A stretch of 64,000 nucleotides of DNA from Limnohabitans sp. Rim8 (lineage in GTDB: Bacteria > Pseudomonadota > Gammaproteobacteria > Burkholderiales > Burkholderiaceae_C): positions 1 to 64,000 of the forward strand of contig NZ_CAMBNZ010000005.1 in assembly GCF_945869175.1 (NCBI RefSeq), written 5' to 3'. A program made the translations under genes and the position numbers. This document shows, in pieces, positions 19,532 to 28,933 of this stretch (the first letter of the stretch is position 1; the number at the start of each line of letters is the position of its first letter). The notes under the pieces are model-generated. The model did no database searches and was not told where the DNA came from. It worked only from the letters and a program-made list of their open reading frames with translations.

Positions 19532-19995
19532 TCGATGCGATCGACCTGCAACTGCTCGACAGCTTGCAGCACGACGCCAGCCTGAGCAATGTGGCGCTGG
19601 CCGACAAGGTCAATGTCTCACCCCCCACCTGCCTGCGCCGTGTCAAGCGCTTGATCGAAGGTGGGTGGGTTGAGCGGCAGGTGGCTGTGCTCAGCACCGA
19701 CCTGCTCGCCGCCACCTTGGGCTACGGCCTCACGGCATTGGTCGAGGTGTCACTGGACAAGCAAGGCAGTGAACACTTGGACGCCTTTGAAGCCCGCGCC
19801 GTGGCGAACGAAGCGGTGCAACAGTGCTGGCGCGTGTCGCCAGGCCCCGACTTCATGCTGGTGCTGCAGGCCCGTGACATGCCGCATTACCTGGCCTTGA
19901 GCCAAACGCTGTTCACACAGGATGCCAATGTGCGCAATGTGAAGGCATTCTTTGCAACCAAACGGGCAAAGTTCACCACCACTTGGCCTATTTGA
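19516..19995 (+). CDS. Lrp/AsnC family transcriptional regulator
   Basis: ELDAIDLQLLDSLQHDASLSNVALADKVNVSPPTCLRRVKRLIEGGWV. Confidence 0.93.
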   Translation: MESNELDAIDLQLLDSLQHDASLSNVALADKVNVSPPTCLRRVKRLIEGGWVERQVAVLSTDLLAATLGYGLTALVEVSLDKQGSEHLDAFEARAVANEAVQQCWRVSPGPDFMLVLQARDMPHYLALSQTLFTQDANVRNVKAFFATKRAKFTTTWPI

Positions 19996-20103
19996 TGACG
20001 CACTTTTCTCGAAAGTGCCAATAACTTTCATCAATTTGTCGCAATTGAATGATTTCATGGCGTTTTGGAATGCAACGTACAGGTAATTAAACCGATCATC
20101 ACC

Positions 20104-21960
20104 ATGAATAAAATTCATTTCGCAAAATCTTTTCTCAGTGTGAGCTTGTTGGCCGTTGTTTTGACTGGCTGTGGAGGCGAATCTGAAGTCACTACCCCAC
20201 CCATCAGCTTGACATTGCTGCACATCAACGACCACCATTCGCGCCTTGATGAGGAAAGCACAACACTTCAACTGCCTAATGCTGCAGGGGCAACCAAGTC
20301 GGTGACCTTGCCAATGGGTGGGTTTGCGCGCGTCGCAGCAGCCATGAGCGAAGAATCAGCAAAAAGCACCAACGTCATCAAACTGCATGCTGGCGATGCC
20401 CTGACTGGAGACTTGTACTTTACCCAAAGTGAAGGCGAGGCGGATGCGATTGCCATGAATACCGTTTGTTTCGACGCCATGTCTTTTGGCAACCACGAGT
20501 TTGATACTGGCGATACAGGCTTGTCCAAGTTCATCGGTTTTTTGAACAAGGACCCCAAAAAGTGCCAAACACCCTTGCTGTCGTCCAACGTCAGCACCAG
20601 CACAACATCCCCTATCGCAGGAAAATTTCTGCCCTACACCACTGTGACCCGTGATGGTCAAAAAATTGGCATTGTGGGTGTGACGATTTCACAGAAAACC
20701 AAAAATGCGTCACGCCCCGACGTCACCACCATGTTCAGCGATGAGGTCATCAGCACCCAAAGTGCCATTGACACACTCACCAGCCAAGGCGTCAACAAAA
20801 TCATTGTCATGAGCCATGTGGGCTATGAGTTCGACGTCACGAAATTAGCGACAAAGCTCAGAGGAGTCGATGTGGTGGTGGGTGGTGACTCCCACACACT
20901 GCTGGGTCCAGACAGCATGAAAAGTTTTGGTTTATCACCCGAGGGCTCCTACCCCACCAAGTTGACCAATGCGGGTGGTCAGCCTGTTTGTGTGGTTCAA
21001 GCTTGGCAATACAGCTACGTGGTCGGGAAACTCAAGGTGGAATTCGACAGCAAGGGCAATGTGAGCGCTTGTCAAGGTGCGCCCATGGTGCTGGTAGGCG
21101 ACACATTCAAAGAGGGCTCAACCGTCTCCAATGCGAGCGATGCCGCTGCGTATAAAAAAGCTTTGACTGATTCAGGCGTCTTCAGGTTGACAACGCCTTT
21201 GACCGAAACGGTGACGGCTTTGAAGCCATTCAGCGATGCCAAAGTCGCTTTGGGTTCGGTTTTGGTGGGTAAATCATCCGAAAACCTGTGCTTGCGTCGT
21301 GTCCCTGGCATTGGTGCCAAAAGCGATGTCACACGCTCTAGCTTGGGCGACATCTGCAACAAAGATGCCGGTGTCGTTGCCCGTGGTGGCGACATACAAC
21401 AACTCGTAGCGCAAGCCTTTTTGTTGCAAGGCCAAACTTTTGGTGGCGCTGACATCGCATTGCAAAACGCTGGAGGTGTTCGCATTGACATTGCATCAGG
21501 CGACATCACCGTTGGCAAGGTCTACACACTTTTACCCTTCAAAAACGTTTTGGTTCGCATCCCTATGACGGGTCAGCAGGTGAAAGACACTGTTGAAGAC
21601 GGCATTGACTCGATGTTGGGTAACAACGGGGGCACGGGCTCCGGTGCATATCCCTACACTGCAGGTTTGCGTTTTGACGTGGATATCACCAAAGTCAAAG
21701 GCTCACGTGCAAGCAATCTTGAAATCCAGAGCAATGGTCAGTGGGTCAGCTTTGATTTGAGCAAAACCTACAAAGTCATCACCAACGACTTTACAGCGGG
21801 TGGCGGCGACAACTATTTGACTCTCAAAGGTATTGACAAGAGCCTCAAGGAAAACACCTTCTTGGATTATGCGGACTCCTTTCTGCAGTACGTCAAGAAG
21901 AACCCGGCCTTGTCAAAGCCAGCGACCAGCACTTTCAGCACAAAAAGCTATCGTGAGTAA
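20104..21960 (+). CDS. Bifunctional metallophosphatase/5'-nucleotidase (UshA family), putative lipoprotein
   Basis: Lipobox AVVLTGCGG; TLLHINDHHSRLDE; FDAMSFGNHEFDTG. Confidence 0.9.
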   Translation: MNKIHFAKSFLSVSLLAVVLTGCGGESEVTTPPISLTLLHINDHHSRLDEESTTLQLPNAAGATKSVTLPMGGFARVAAAMSEESAKSTNVIKLHAGDALTGDLYFTQSEGEADAIAMNTVCFDAMSFGNHEFDTGDTGLSKFIGFLNKDPKKCQTPLLSSNVSTSTTSPIAGKFLPYTTVTRDGQKIGIVGVTISQKTKNASRPDVTTMFSDEVISTQSAIDTLTSQGVNKIIVMSHVGYEFDVTKLATKLRGVDVVVGGDSHTLLGPDSMKSFGLSPEGSYPTKLTNAGGQPVCVVQAWQYSYVVGKLKVEFDSKGNVSACQGAPMVLVGDTFKEGSTVSNASDAAAYKKALTDSGVFRLTTPLTETVTALKPFSDAKVALGSVLVGKSSENLCLRRVPGIGAKSDVTRSSLGDICNKDAGVVARGGDIQQLVAQAFLLQGQTFGGADIALQNAGGVRIDIASGDITVGKVYTLLPFKNVLVRIPMTGQQVKDTVEDGIDSMLGNNGGTGSGAYPYTAGLRFDVDITKVKGSRASNLEIQSNGQWVSFDLSKTYKVITNDFTAGGGDNYLTLKGIDKSLKENTFLDYADSFLQYVKKNPALSKPATSTFSTKSYRE

Positions 21961-21979
21961 TTGATCGCGACCGATCCAG

Positions 21980-22012
21980 CGCCAAGCCTTTGCAGGCTTG
22001 GCGTTCTTTTTT
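21980..22012 (+). terminator. Rho-independent terminator downstream of the 5'-nucleotidase
   Basis: CGCCAAGCCT-ttgc-AGGCTTGGCGttctttttt. Confidence 0.85.
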
Positions 22013-22023
22013 GACCACGATCT

Positions 22024-23442
22024 TTAGCCAAAATGTTTTTTTGAAGTTTTGTCAGGCCGCTTCCAGTTGGCAATGCTGACCTGTTTGCCCCGCCCCACGC
22101 TCAATGCGCCGGGATCGGTGCTCTTGGTGATCGTCGAGCCACCGCCTACAGTGCCGCCCGCCCCAATCGTCACCGGTGCCACCAGCACGCAGTTGCTGCC
22201 AATGTGCACATCGGCCTCGATCACGGTGCGGTGTTTGTTGGCACCGTCGTAATTGGCGGTGATGCTGCCCGCGCCGTAGTTCACACGCTCGCCCACGGTG
22301 GCATCGCCCAAATAGGCCAGGTGGTTGGCTTTGGCCCCAGCGGCCATCGTTGAATTTTTGACCTCGACAAAGTTGCCGATGTGCACCTCAGGGCCGAGCT
22401 GCGCACCGGGGCGCAGGCGAGCAAATGGGCCAACCAGCGCACGCTCACCCACCGACACACCTGATTTCTCGCCGTCGATGTGCGTGAAGGGGTGAATGAC
22501 CGCACCCGCCGCGATGGTGCAATTGGCGATGACACAGTGCGCGCCGACCTTCACGCCCTCGCCCAAGGACACCTGGCCTTCAAAAATGCAATTCACGTCG
22601 ATCTCGACATCTTGCGCACAATCGAGTTGTCCGCGCAGGTCAAAGCGGGACGGGTCTTTCAGGCGCACACCCTGTTCCATCAGGCGGTTCGCCTGGCGCA
22701 GTTGGTGGGCGCGCTCCAGCTCGGCCAGTTGCAAGGGGCTGTTGATGCCCGCCACCTGCAGCGGGTCCTTGATCTTGTGCGCCACCACAGGCACGCCGTC
22801 TGCCACGGCCAACTTGACCACATCGGTCAGGTAATACTCGCCCTGAGCGTTCTGGTTGTCGATGCGACTGAGCCAGCTTTTGAGAAGCTCGGTGGGCACG
22901 GCCATGATGCCGCTGTACACCTCCTGAATTTGACGTTGGGCGTCGGTGGCGTCTTTGTGCTCCACGATGGCTTGCACCGCATCGCCCTGCCGCACGATGC
23001 GACCATAACCCGTCGGGTCAACGAAGTCGATGGTGAGCAGCGCCAATTTGTCACCGCCACACATGGCGATCAGTGCTTGCAGGGTATCGGCCTCGGTCAA
23101 AGGCACATCGCCCGATAAAACAATCACCACCCCATCGTTGGCCAGCACGGGGACCGCCTGCTGCACGGCATGGCCTGTGCCCAACTGGGGCTCTTGGCGG
23201 ACGCATTGCACCGCCAACGCCTGACCCGGTGCCAACACCCAAGGCTCCACCTGGTCAGCGCCATGGCCGGTGATGACCACGGCCGAGCGGGCATTCAGCT
23301 GGGCTGCTGTGTTCAGCACATGCTGTACCAGTGGCACGCCTGCCAGACGCTGCAACACTTTGGGCAAGCGGCTTTTCATGCGGGTGCCTTTGCCGGCGGC
23401 CATCACGACGACATCAACGGGAAACGGGATGCTCAAGCTCAT
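22024..23442 (-). CDS. glmU: Bifunctional UDP-GlcNAc diphosphorylase / GlcN-1-P N-acetyltransferase
   Basis: VDVVVMAAGKGTRMKSRLPKVLQRLAG; left-handed beta-helix C-terminus. Confidence 0.97.
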   Translation of the reverse strand: MSLSIPFPVDVVVMAAGKGTRMKSRLPKVLQRLAGVPLVQHVLNTAAQLNARSAVVITGHGADQVEPWVLAPGQALAVQCVRQEPQLGTGHAVQQAVPVLANDGVVIVLSGDVPLTEADTLQALIAMCGGDKLALLTIDFVDPTGYGRIVRQGDAVQAIVEHKDATDAQRQIQEVYSGIMAVPTELLKSWLSRIDNQNAQGEYYLTDVVKLAVADGVPVVAHKIKDPLQVAGINSPLQLAELERAHQLRQANRLMEQGVRLKDPSRFDLRGQLDCAQDVEIDVNCIFEGQVSLGEGVKVGAHCVIANCTIAAGAVIHPFTHIDGEKSGVSVGERALVGPFARLRPGAQLGPEVHIGNFVEVKNSTMAAGAKANHLAYLGDATVGERVNYGAGSITANYDGANKHRTVIEADVHIGSNCVLVAPVTIGAGGTVGGGSTITKSTDPGALSVGRGKQVSIANWKRPDKTSKKHFG

Positions 23443-23770
23443 GGGTCTCTTTCTGAGGCTGTCCTCAGTTCGGTTTCAGCCAACAAGTCTGGATTATCAC
23501 CAGACTGTGCCAAGCTGAGCGGCAACGATGGGCTGGATCCTCTGCAGGATTTTGTAAAAGGTACACAATGAGTAAAAAAGTGGCTTGGCTCAGCCCCAAA
23601 CCAAATCCACGACCGGGAACGGGCAAACCCTACTTTGCGAACCATTGCATGCGATCACCCCCCTCGAACCTGACTTGGAATACCAGCGCCCAATGTTCAG
23701 TCTCGTCCTTTCAGAGTTTGAACGGAACGGGCACACCGATTCAGTGGCCTGTCCTTTTGGCGGGCAACAC

Positions 23771-24628
23771 ATGACACGCCTTTGGCTCTCGCTCATTGGG
23801 TTTCTGCTGCTGCAAGGCTGCAGCGCCATCAAACTGGGCTACCAGCAACTGCCTACCTTGTCTTATTGGTGGCTCGACAGCACGGTGTCGTTCAGTGGCT
23901 CGCAAACGGCGGGGGCCAAACAGGCCATAGACAACCTCTACCAATGGCACCGCAGCGAAGAGTTAACAGCTTATGCCGAACTGCTTCAGCGCGCCCAGGT
24001 TTTGTCTGCCGGCCCTGTGCAGACAGAACAAGTGTGTCGTGTGTGGTCCGACGTGCAAACCCGACTGGACACTCTGATGCGCGAGGCTGTGGTGCAGGCG
24101 GCCCCAGTCGCCATGGCCTTGGGCCCTCGGCAGCTGAGCCATTTGGCTCGGCGCTGGGAAAGCCAAAACGAAGAATGGGAAAAAGAATGGTTGCTGGGCA
24201 GCGTCAGTGAGCGTCTTGAACGTCGTTTGGACAAAACACTGGAGCGCTACCGCTCCTTTTATGGTGAATTGACGCCAACTCAGGTCAGCTTGGTCAAGAC
24301 GCAATTGGCCCAATCCCCTTGGACGGCGGAGTGGGGCCGACAAGACCGCCAACGCCGACAACAAGACTTGCTCTCCACCTTACAGGGCATCAGCCAATAC
24401 AAGCTTTCGCAGGTCGAGGTGGAAGCCCAGCTTTGGGGGGTGTGGCAACGCTGGATGAAGCCGCCAGAGGCCGCTCAGCGTGCTGTGGTGCAAAACTTGT
24501 CGCAACGTGCCTGCGAGAACTTGGCTCAACTGCACAACGCCGCGACACCTGAGCAGCGCCAGCAGGCCACGCGCAGGCTGCGTGCCTATGAAAAAGATGT
24601 CAAAGACCTGGTCAAACCCAAACAGTGA
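23771..24628 (+). CDS. DUF6279-like lipoprotein
   Basis: MTRLWLSLIGFLLLQGCSAIKLGYQQLPTLSYWWLD; lipobox LLQGC. Confidence 0.75.
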   Translation: MTRLWLSLIGFLLLQGCSAIKLGYQQLPTLSYWWLDSTVSFSGSQTAGAKQAIDNLYQWHRSEELTAYAELLQRAQVLSAGPVQTEQVCRVWSDVQTRLDTLMREAVVQAAPVAMALGPRQLSHLARRWESQNEEWEKEWLLGSVSERLERRLDKTLERYRSFYGELTPTQVSLVKTQLAQSPWTAEWGRQDRQRRQQDLLSTLQGISQYKLSQVEVEAQLWGVWQRWMKPPEAAQRAVVQNLSQRACENLAQLHNAATPEQRQQATRRLRAYEKDVKDLVKPKQ

Positions 24629-24736
24629 TCCGCTCGAACACCTTGAATACTCCTGTCAATCCAAAAGTTTCAAGCCGTCTGAATTGATTGAATAAATCGT
24701 TTTTCAGTGTTTTTTGCATTTCGACCCTTGCCCTTG

Positions 24737-24764
24737 TTGCACCGCAGCAAAATTCACGTAGAAT
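24737..24764 (+). promoter_or_regulatory. Candidate sigma70 promoter for the sRNA/leader upstream of ilvA
   Basis: TTGCAC - 16 nt - TAGAAT. Confidence 0.5.
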
Positions 24765-24770
24765 TGTGAA

Positions 24771-24860
24771 CAAGCGTGCTTTTTTGCACGCACCTGTTGT
24801 CTCCTCCACCCTCTGAAAAGGTGGATTTGCCCCAAGCCGCAAGGCTTGGGGCATTTTTTT
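24771..24860 (+). ncRNA. Candidate ~90-nt sRNA (or ilvA 5' leader/attenuator) with three stem-loops and an anti-SD motif
   Basis: Stem 1 GCGTGC-T6-GCACGC; linker ...TGTTGTCTCCTCC; stem 2 TCCACC..GGTGGA; terminator GCCCCAAGCC-GCAA-GGCTTGGGGC-aTTTTTTT. Confidence 0.55.
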
Positions 24861-24921
24861 GGCCGCTATGATCAAGGCCACTCTCTTTTGGAGGCGGGGC
24901 TTGCCTTCGCCTGCGCTGGCC

Positions 24922-26469
24922 ATGACCACCAAACACCTCAAACCCGCCGACTACCTGATCAAAATTCTGAACGCCAAGGTCTATGACGTCGCCACCGAGT
25001 CGGCTTTGGAGTTCGCCCCCAACCTCTCTCGCCGCTTGGGAAACCAGGTGCTGTTGAAGCGTGAAGACCAGCAACCCGTGCACAGTTTCAAGCTGCGCGG
25101 GGCTTACAACAAAATGGCGCACTTGACGCCCGCCCAGCTGAAAAAAGGCGTGATCTGCGCCTCGGCTGGCAACCACGCCCAGGGCGTGGCGCTCAGCGCA
25201 AGCCGCCTGGGCACCAAGGCGGTGATCGTGATGCCCACCACCACACCGCAGGTCAAGGTCGACGCGGTCAAAGGCTTTGGGGGCCATGTGGTGCTGTTCG
25301 GCGACAGCTATTCCGATGCCCACAACCATGCATTGAGTCTGCAAAAAAAACAGGGCCTGACCTTTGTACACCCCTTTGACGACCCGGATGTCATCGCGGG
25401 CCAGGGCACCATTGCCATGGAAATGCTGAGCCAGCACCAAGGTCCGCTCGATGCGGTGTTTGTGGCCATTGGCGGTGGTGGTCTGATCAGTGGCGTGGCC
25501 AACTACATCAAGGCGGTGCGCCCCAAGGTGAAGGTGATCGGCGTACAAATGAACGACTCGAATGCCATGATGCAATCGGTTGCCGCCAACAAACGCTTGA
25601 CCTTGACGGACGTGGGCTTGTTCTCTGACGGCACGGCCGTGAAGCTGGTGGGCGAAGAAACTTTCCGGGTGGCCCGCAACTTGGTGGACGCTTACATGAC
25701 GGTGGACACCGACGCGGTGTGCGCGGCCATCAAAGATGTGTTTGTCGACACCCGCTCGATCGTGGAGCCCGCGGGGGCCCTGGCCGTGGCCGCCATCAAG
25801 CAGTATGTGGCCACACACAAAACCAAAGGCGAGACCTACGCCGCTATTTTGTGCGGCGCTAACATGAACTTTGACCGCCTGCGCTTTGTGGCCGAGCGGG
25901 CCGATGTGGGCGAAGAAAAAGAAGGGCTCTTTGCCGTGACCATTCCCGAAGAGCGGGGCAGTTTCAAGCGCTTTTTGGAGTTGATCGGTAGCCTGCCAGG
26001 CGGGCCGCGCAACGTGACCGAGTTCAATTACCGCATGAGCGACTCCGATCAAGCCCATGTGTTTTTGGGCCTGGGCACGCACGGCAAGGGCGAGAGCACC
26101 CAGATCACCGCCAACTTCAACAAGCAACAATTCAAGGCGCTGGACCTGACGCACGATGAACTGGCCAAAGAGCACATCCGCCATATGGTGGGCGGGCACT
26201 CGGATTTGTCACAAGACGAACGGTTGCTGCGCTTTGAGTTCCCGGAGCGTCCCGGGGCACTGCTGAAATTTTTGAGCCTGATGCGCCCGGGCTGGAACAT
26301 CAGCCTGTTTCATTACCGCAACCAAGGCGCCGACTACGGCCGCATTTTGGTGGGCATTCAGGTACCCAAACGAGACCACAAGGCCTTTGACAAATTTTTG
26401 CAGGCTTTAGGTTATCCCTACGCAGAGGAAACAGACAACCCGGTTTATCGTTTGTTTTTAAGGGCTTGA
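24922..26469 (+). CDS. ilvA: Threonine ammonia-lyase, biosynthetic (two C-terminal ACT-like domains)
   Basis: MTTKHLKPADYLIKILNAKVYDVATES...HSFKLRGAYNKM; ACT region FPERPGALLKFLSLM. Confidence 0.96.
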   Translation: MTTKHLKPADYLIKILNAKVYDVATESALEFAPNLSRRLGNQVLLKREDQQPVHSFKLRGAYNKMAHLTPAQLKKGVICASAGNHAQGVALSASRLGTKAVIVMPTTTPQVKVDAVKGFGGHVVLFGDSYSDAHNHALSLQKKQGLTFVHPFDDPDVIAGQGTIAMEMLSQHQGPLDAVFVAIGGGGLISGVANYIKAVRPKVKVIGVQMNDSNAMMQSVAANKRLTLTDVGLFSDGTAVKLVGEETFRVARNLVDAYMTVDTDAVCAAIKDVFVDTRSIVEPAGALAVAAIKQYVATHKTKGETYAAILCGANMNFDRLRFVAERADVGEEKEGLFAVTIPEERGSFKRFLELIGSLPGGPRNVTEFNYRMSDSDQAHVFLGLGTHGKGESTQITANFNKQQFKALDLTHDELAKEHIRHMVGGHSDLSQDERLLRFEFPERPGALLKFLSLMRPGWNISLFHYRNQGADYGRILVGIQVPKRDHKAFDKFLQALGYPYAEETDNPVYRLFLRA

Positions 26470-26483
26470 AGCCGGCTTGGGGA

Positions 26484-26951
26484 CTAGCCACCCGTTGCGG
26501 CTGCTGGCAACTCCAGGGTCCACAGGACTGGGCCGTTTGCAGCGGAGCCCAGCTCGGCCTGCCGGGCCTTCAGACGCTGCAACACCACGCCGTCGGTCAA
26601 GGTCTGACCCACCTTGAAGGCTTTAGGTGGCTGACCACCCACTGAGATCAGCGCACTGCCTGCGCCCGAGCCCCCAGCGATCACCCCCAGCAGCTGAAAC
26701 TGCAAATCGGCAGCCACCGGTGAACTGGGGTTGACTGCCCGGTGCCCCAATGACCGGGCCACATCGCTCGACAACCGATCACCAGACGGCCCAGCAGGTG
26801 TCAGCGCCAATGCCGCGGGCACCCCGCTGGACGGCACAGGGAACTTCAGGGTCCAAATCACTGCCCCCGCTGCGGCCAAAGCCCACACCAGCAAAGTGAG
26901 CCCTTTGACCACCCAGCGCGATGGTTTGGATGATGATGGAAAGTGCAACAT
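26484..26951 (-). CDS. gspC: Type II secretion system protein C-like (short, no PDZ domain)
   Basis: MLHFPSSSKPSRWVVKGLTLLVWALAAAGAVIW (single TM) + LQFQLLGVIAGGSGAGSALISVGGQPPKAFKVGQTLTDGVVLQRL (HR-domain-like). Confidence 0.75.
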   Translation of the reverse strand: MLHFPSSSKPSRWVVKGLTLLVWALAAAGAVIWTLKFPVPSSGVPAALALTPAGPSGDRLSSDVARSLGHRAVNPSSPVAADLQFQLLGVIAGGSGAGSALISVGGQPPKAFKVGQTLTDGVVLQRLKARQAELGSAANGPVLWTLELPAAATGG

Positions 26952-26957
26952 GTGCAG

Positions 26958-26965
26958 ATTATGAT
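26958..26965. promoter_or_regulatory. Candidate symmetric bidirectional -10 element between gspC and gspG
   Basis: ATTATGAT reads TATGAT on + (26960-26965) and CATAAT on - (26963-26958). Confidence 0.4.
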
Positions 26966-27410
26966 GTATGGCATGCACACAACCGACTACGCCCCCTCCC
27001 GCCGCCAACGCGGTTTTACCCTGATCGAGCTGATGGTGGTGCTGGCCATCATCGGCGTGTTGGCCGCCATGATCGTGCCCAATGTGCTGGGACGCGCGGA
27101 CGATGCGCGCATCACGGCCGCACGCACCGACGTGGGCAACCTCATGCAAGCGCTCAAGCTCTACAAACTGGACAACCAGCGCTTTCCAAGCGGCGAGCAA
27201 GGCCTGAACGCCCTCATCCTCAAGCCAACCACCGAGCCTGTCCCTGGCAACTGGAAACCGTATTTGGACAAACTGCCCAATGACCCTTGGGGCCGCGCTT
27301 ACCAATACATGAACCCGGGCATCAAGGGCGAGGTGGATGTGCTGTCCTTTGGCGCTGACGGACAAGCCGGCGGCGAGGGCAACAATGCGGACGTTGGCAG
27401 CTGGCAGTAA
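26961..27410 (+). CDS. gspG: Type II secretion major pseudopilin GspG
   Basis: RQRGFTLIELMVVLAIIGVLAAMIVPNVLGRADDARITAARTDVGNLMQALKLYKLDNQRFPSGEQGLNAL. Confidence 0.95.
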   Translation: MMYGMHTTDYAPSRRQRGFTLIELMVVLAIIGVLAAMIVPNVLGRADDARITAARTDVGNLMQALKLYKLDNQRFPSGEQGLNALILKPTTEPVPGNWKPYLDKLPNDPWGRAYQYMNPGIKGEVDVLSFGADGQAGGEGNNADVGSWQ

Positions 27411-27867
27411 ACAACTGCTGGCCTCCGGGTTCACCTTGCTGGAGATGCTGGTGGTGGTGGCCTTGATCGCTGTGGCCACAGCGGGGGTGAGTTGGTCAAT
27501 GCGTGACAGTGCCGACAGCGCACTGGCACGCGATGCCCAGCGGCTGGCCAGCCTGCTGGAAGCGGCCAGAGCCCAAGCCAGGGCCAGTGGTGTCGCCGCC
27601 CAATGGCAACCCACGGCGTCTGGGTTTGAGTTCATCGGCCTGCCAAGCCGCAACTTGCCTTCGCAATGGCTGAACGACAGCACCCGAGCATTTGTCAATG
27701 CCCCCCTCCTCTTGGGGCCAGAGCCCATGATCGGCCCACAAACGGTGGCTTTGAGCCATGTGCCACCCAATGCACAAAGCCCCCCGAAGCGCTTGTGGGT
27801 GGTGACCGATGGCTTGCGCCCCTTCAGCGTACAAAACCTCGCTGCCTCCCTAGAGGTGCAACCTTGA
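27385..27867 (+). CDS. gspH: Type II secretion minor pseudopilin GspH
   Basis: ASGFTLLEMLVVVALIAVATAGVSWSM; position after gspG. Confidence 0.85.
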   Translation: MRTLAAGSKQLLASGFTLLEMLVVVALIAVATAGVSWSMRDSADSALARDAQRLASLLEAARAQARASGVAAQWQPTASGFEFIGLPSRNLPSQWLNDSTRAFVNAPLLLGPEPMIGPQTVALSHVPPNAQSPPKRLWVVTDGLRPFSVQNLAASLEVQP

Positions 27868-27881
27868 TCCGGCTCAGCGCC

Positions 27882-28238
27882 ATGATTGCGCCTCGCGGCT
27901 TCACCTTGATCGAGGTCCTGGTGGCATTGAGCATCACGGCTGTGGCATTGCTCGCGGGCTTGAAGGCCACCGGGTCTCTGAGCCGCAATGCCGACAGGCA
28001 AAGCACCAGCCTCTTGGGGCAAATTTGCGCTGAAAACGAACTGATCCGTTTGCGCCTCTTGCGGCAATTGCCCGATACCGGCAACAAGCTGGTGACCTGT
28101 GTCCAAGCCGGCCAAACCCTGCAGGTGGACCTGTCGGTGCGCCCAACGCCCAATCCGAATTTCAGGCGTGTCGATGCACGGGTACTGAGCCAAGGCGACT
28201 ACGTGCTGCAACTGTCCACCGTGATGGGGCGCAACTGA
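27882..28238 (+). CDS. gspI: Type II secretion minor pseudopilin GspI
   Basis: MIAPRGFTLIEVLVALSITAVALLAGLKATGSL. Confidence 0.87.
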   Translation: MIAPRGFTLIEVLVALSITAVALLAGLKATGSLSRNADRQSTSLLGQICAENELIRLRLLRQLPDTGNKLVTCVQAGQTLQVDLSVRPTPNPNFRRVDARVLSQGDYVLQLSTVMGRN

Positions 28239-28933
28239 TGCGAACTTCGCCAAATCGCGGCTTCACTTTGATCGAGGTGCTGGTGGTCATCGGCGTGATG
28301 GCCTTGATGGCCCTCATGGCCTGGCGCGGCATAGACGGCATGCTGCGCACCCAAACCGGCCTGCAACAACGCAGTGACCAGATTCGCACCTTGCAAGCGG
28401 GTTTGGCCCAATGGCAAGCCGACCTGGACCAATTGACCGAATTGTCCGGCACCCCCAGTTGGGATTGGAACGGGCAGGTGCTGCGCCTGACTCGGCGCAC
28501 CGCCATCGGCAACGATGTGCAAGTGGTGGCCTGGACCTGGCGCAGCAACCCATCCAGCGTCGATGGCGGGCAATGGCAGCGTTGGCAATCGCAACCCCTG
28601 CACAAAGTCAACGACTGGCAAACGGCCTGGCAAATGGCGGCCCAATGGGGGCAAACGCCCGACGACAGCACCCGGGCCGGGCAAACCCCAATCCACCCTT
28701 TGCAGGGCTGGCAAATTTTTGTCCACCGCGGCGGCAGCTGGGCCAACCCTTTGTCCAGTGAGGTCGTGGCGGTCAACGGTGCAAACCAACCCGGCAAACC
28801 CGCGACAGGGCTTATTCCAGATGGGATGCGCCTGGTTTTGAACTTGCCGGCTTCCTCGCCTTTGGCCTCGGGTGCAGGTGGCCCTCTCACACTGGACTGG
28901 GTGAGGCCCACGTTTTCGGGCCCCAAGTCATGA
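28238..28933 (+). CDS. gspJ: Type II secretion minor pseudopilin GspJ
   Basis: MRTSPNRGFTLIEVLVVIGVMALMALMAWRGIDGM. Confidence 0.88.
   Translation: MRTSPNRGFTLIEVLVVIGVMALMALMAWRGIDGMLRTQTGLQQRSDQIRTLQAGLAQWQADLDQLTELSGTPSWDWNGQVLRLTRRTAIGNDVQVVAWTWRSNPSSVDGGQWQRWQSQPLHKVNDWQTAWQMAAQWGQTPDDSTRAGQTPIHPLQGWQIFVHRGGSWANPLSSEVVAVNGANQPGKPATGLIPDGMRLVLNLPASSPLASGAGGPLTLDWVRPTFSGPKS

Noticed and set aside
24688-24814. Possible leader peptide ORF (TTG start) before the ilvA terminator
   Set aside because: Not enriched in Ile/Val/Leu codons in the regulatory position and no SD; does not support classic attenuation
24754-26199. - strand 481-aa ORF
   Set aside because: Antisense to ilvA; composition typical of shadow ORFs
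26952-28253. N-terminal extension of the 589-aa minus-strand ORF
   Set aside because: Only the last 155 codons (26484-26951) look like GspC; the rest is antisense to gspG/H/I
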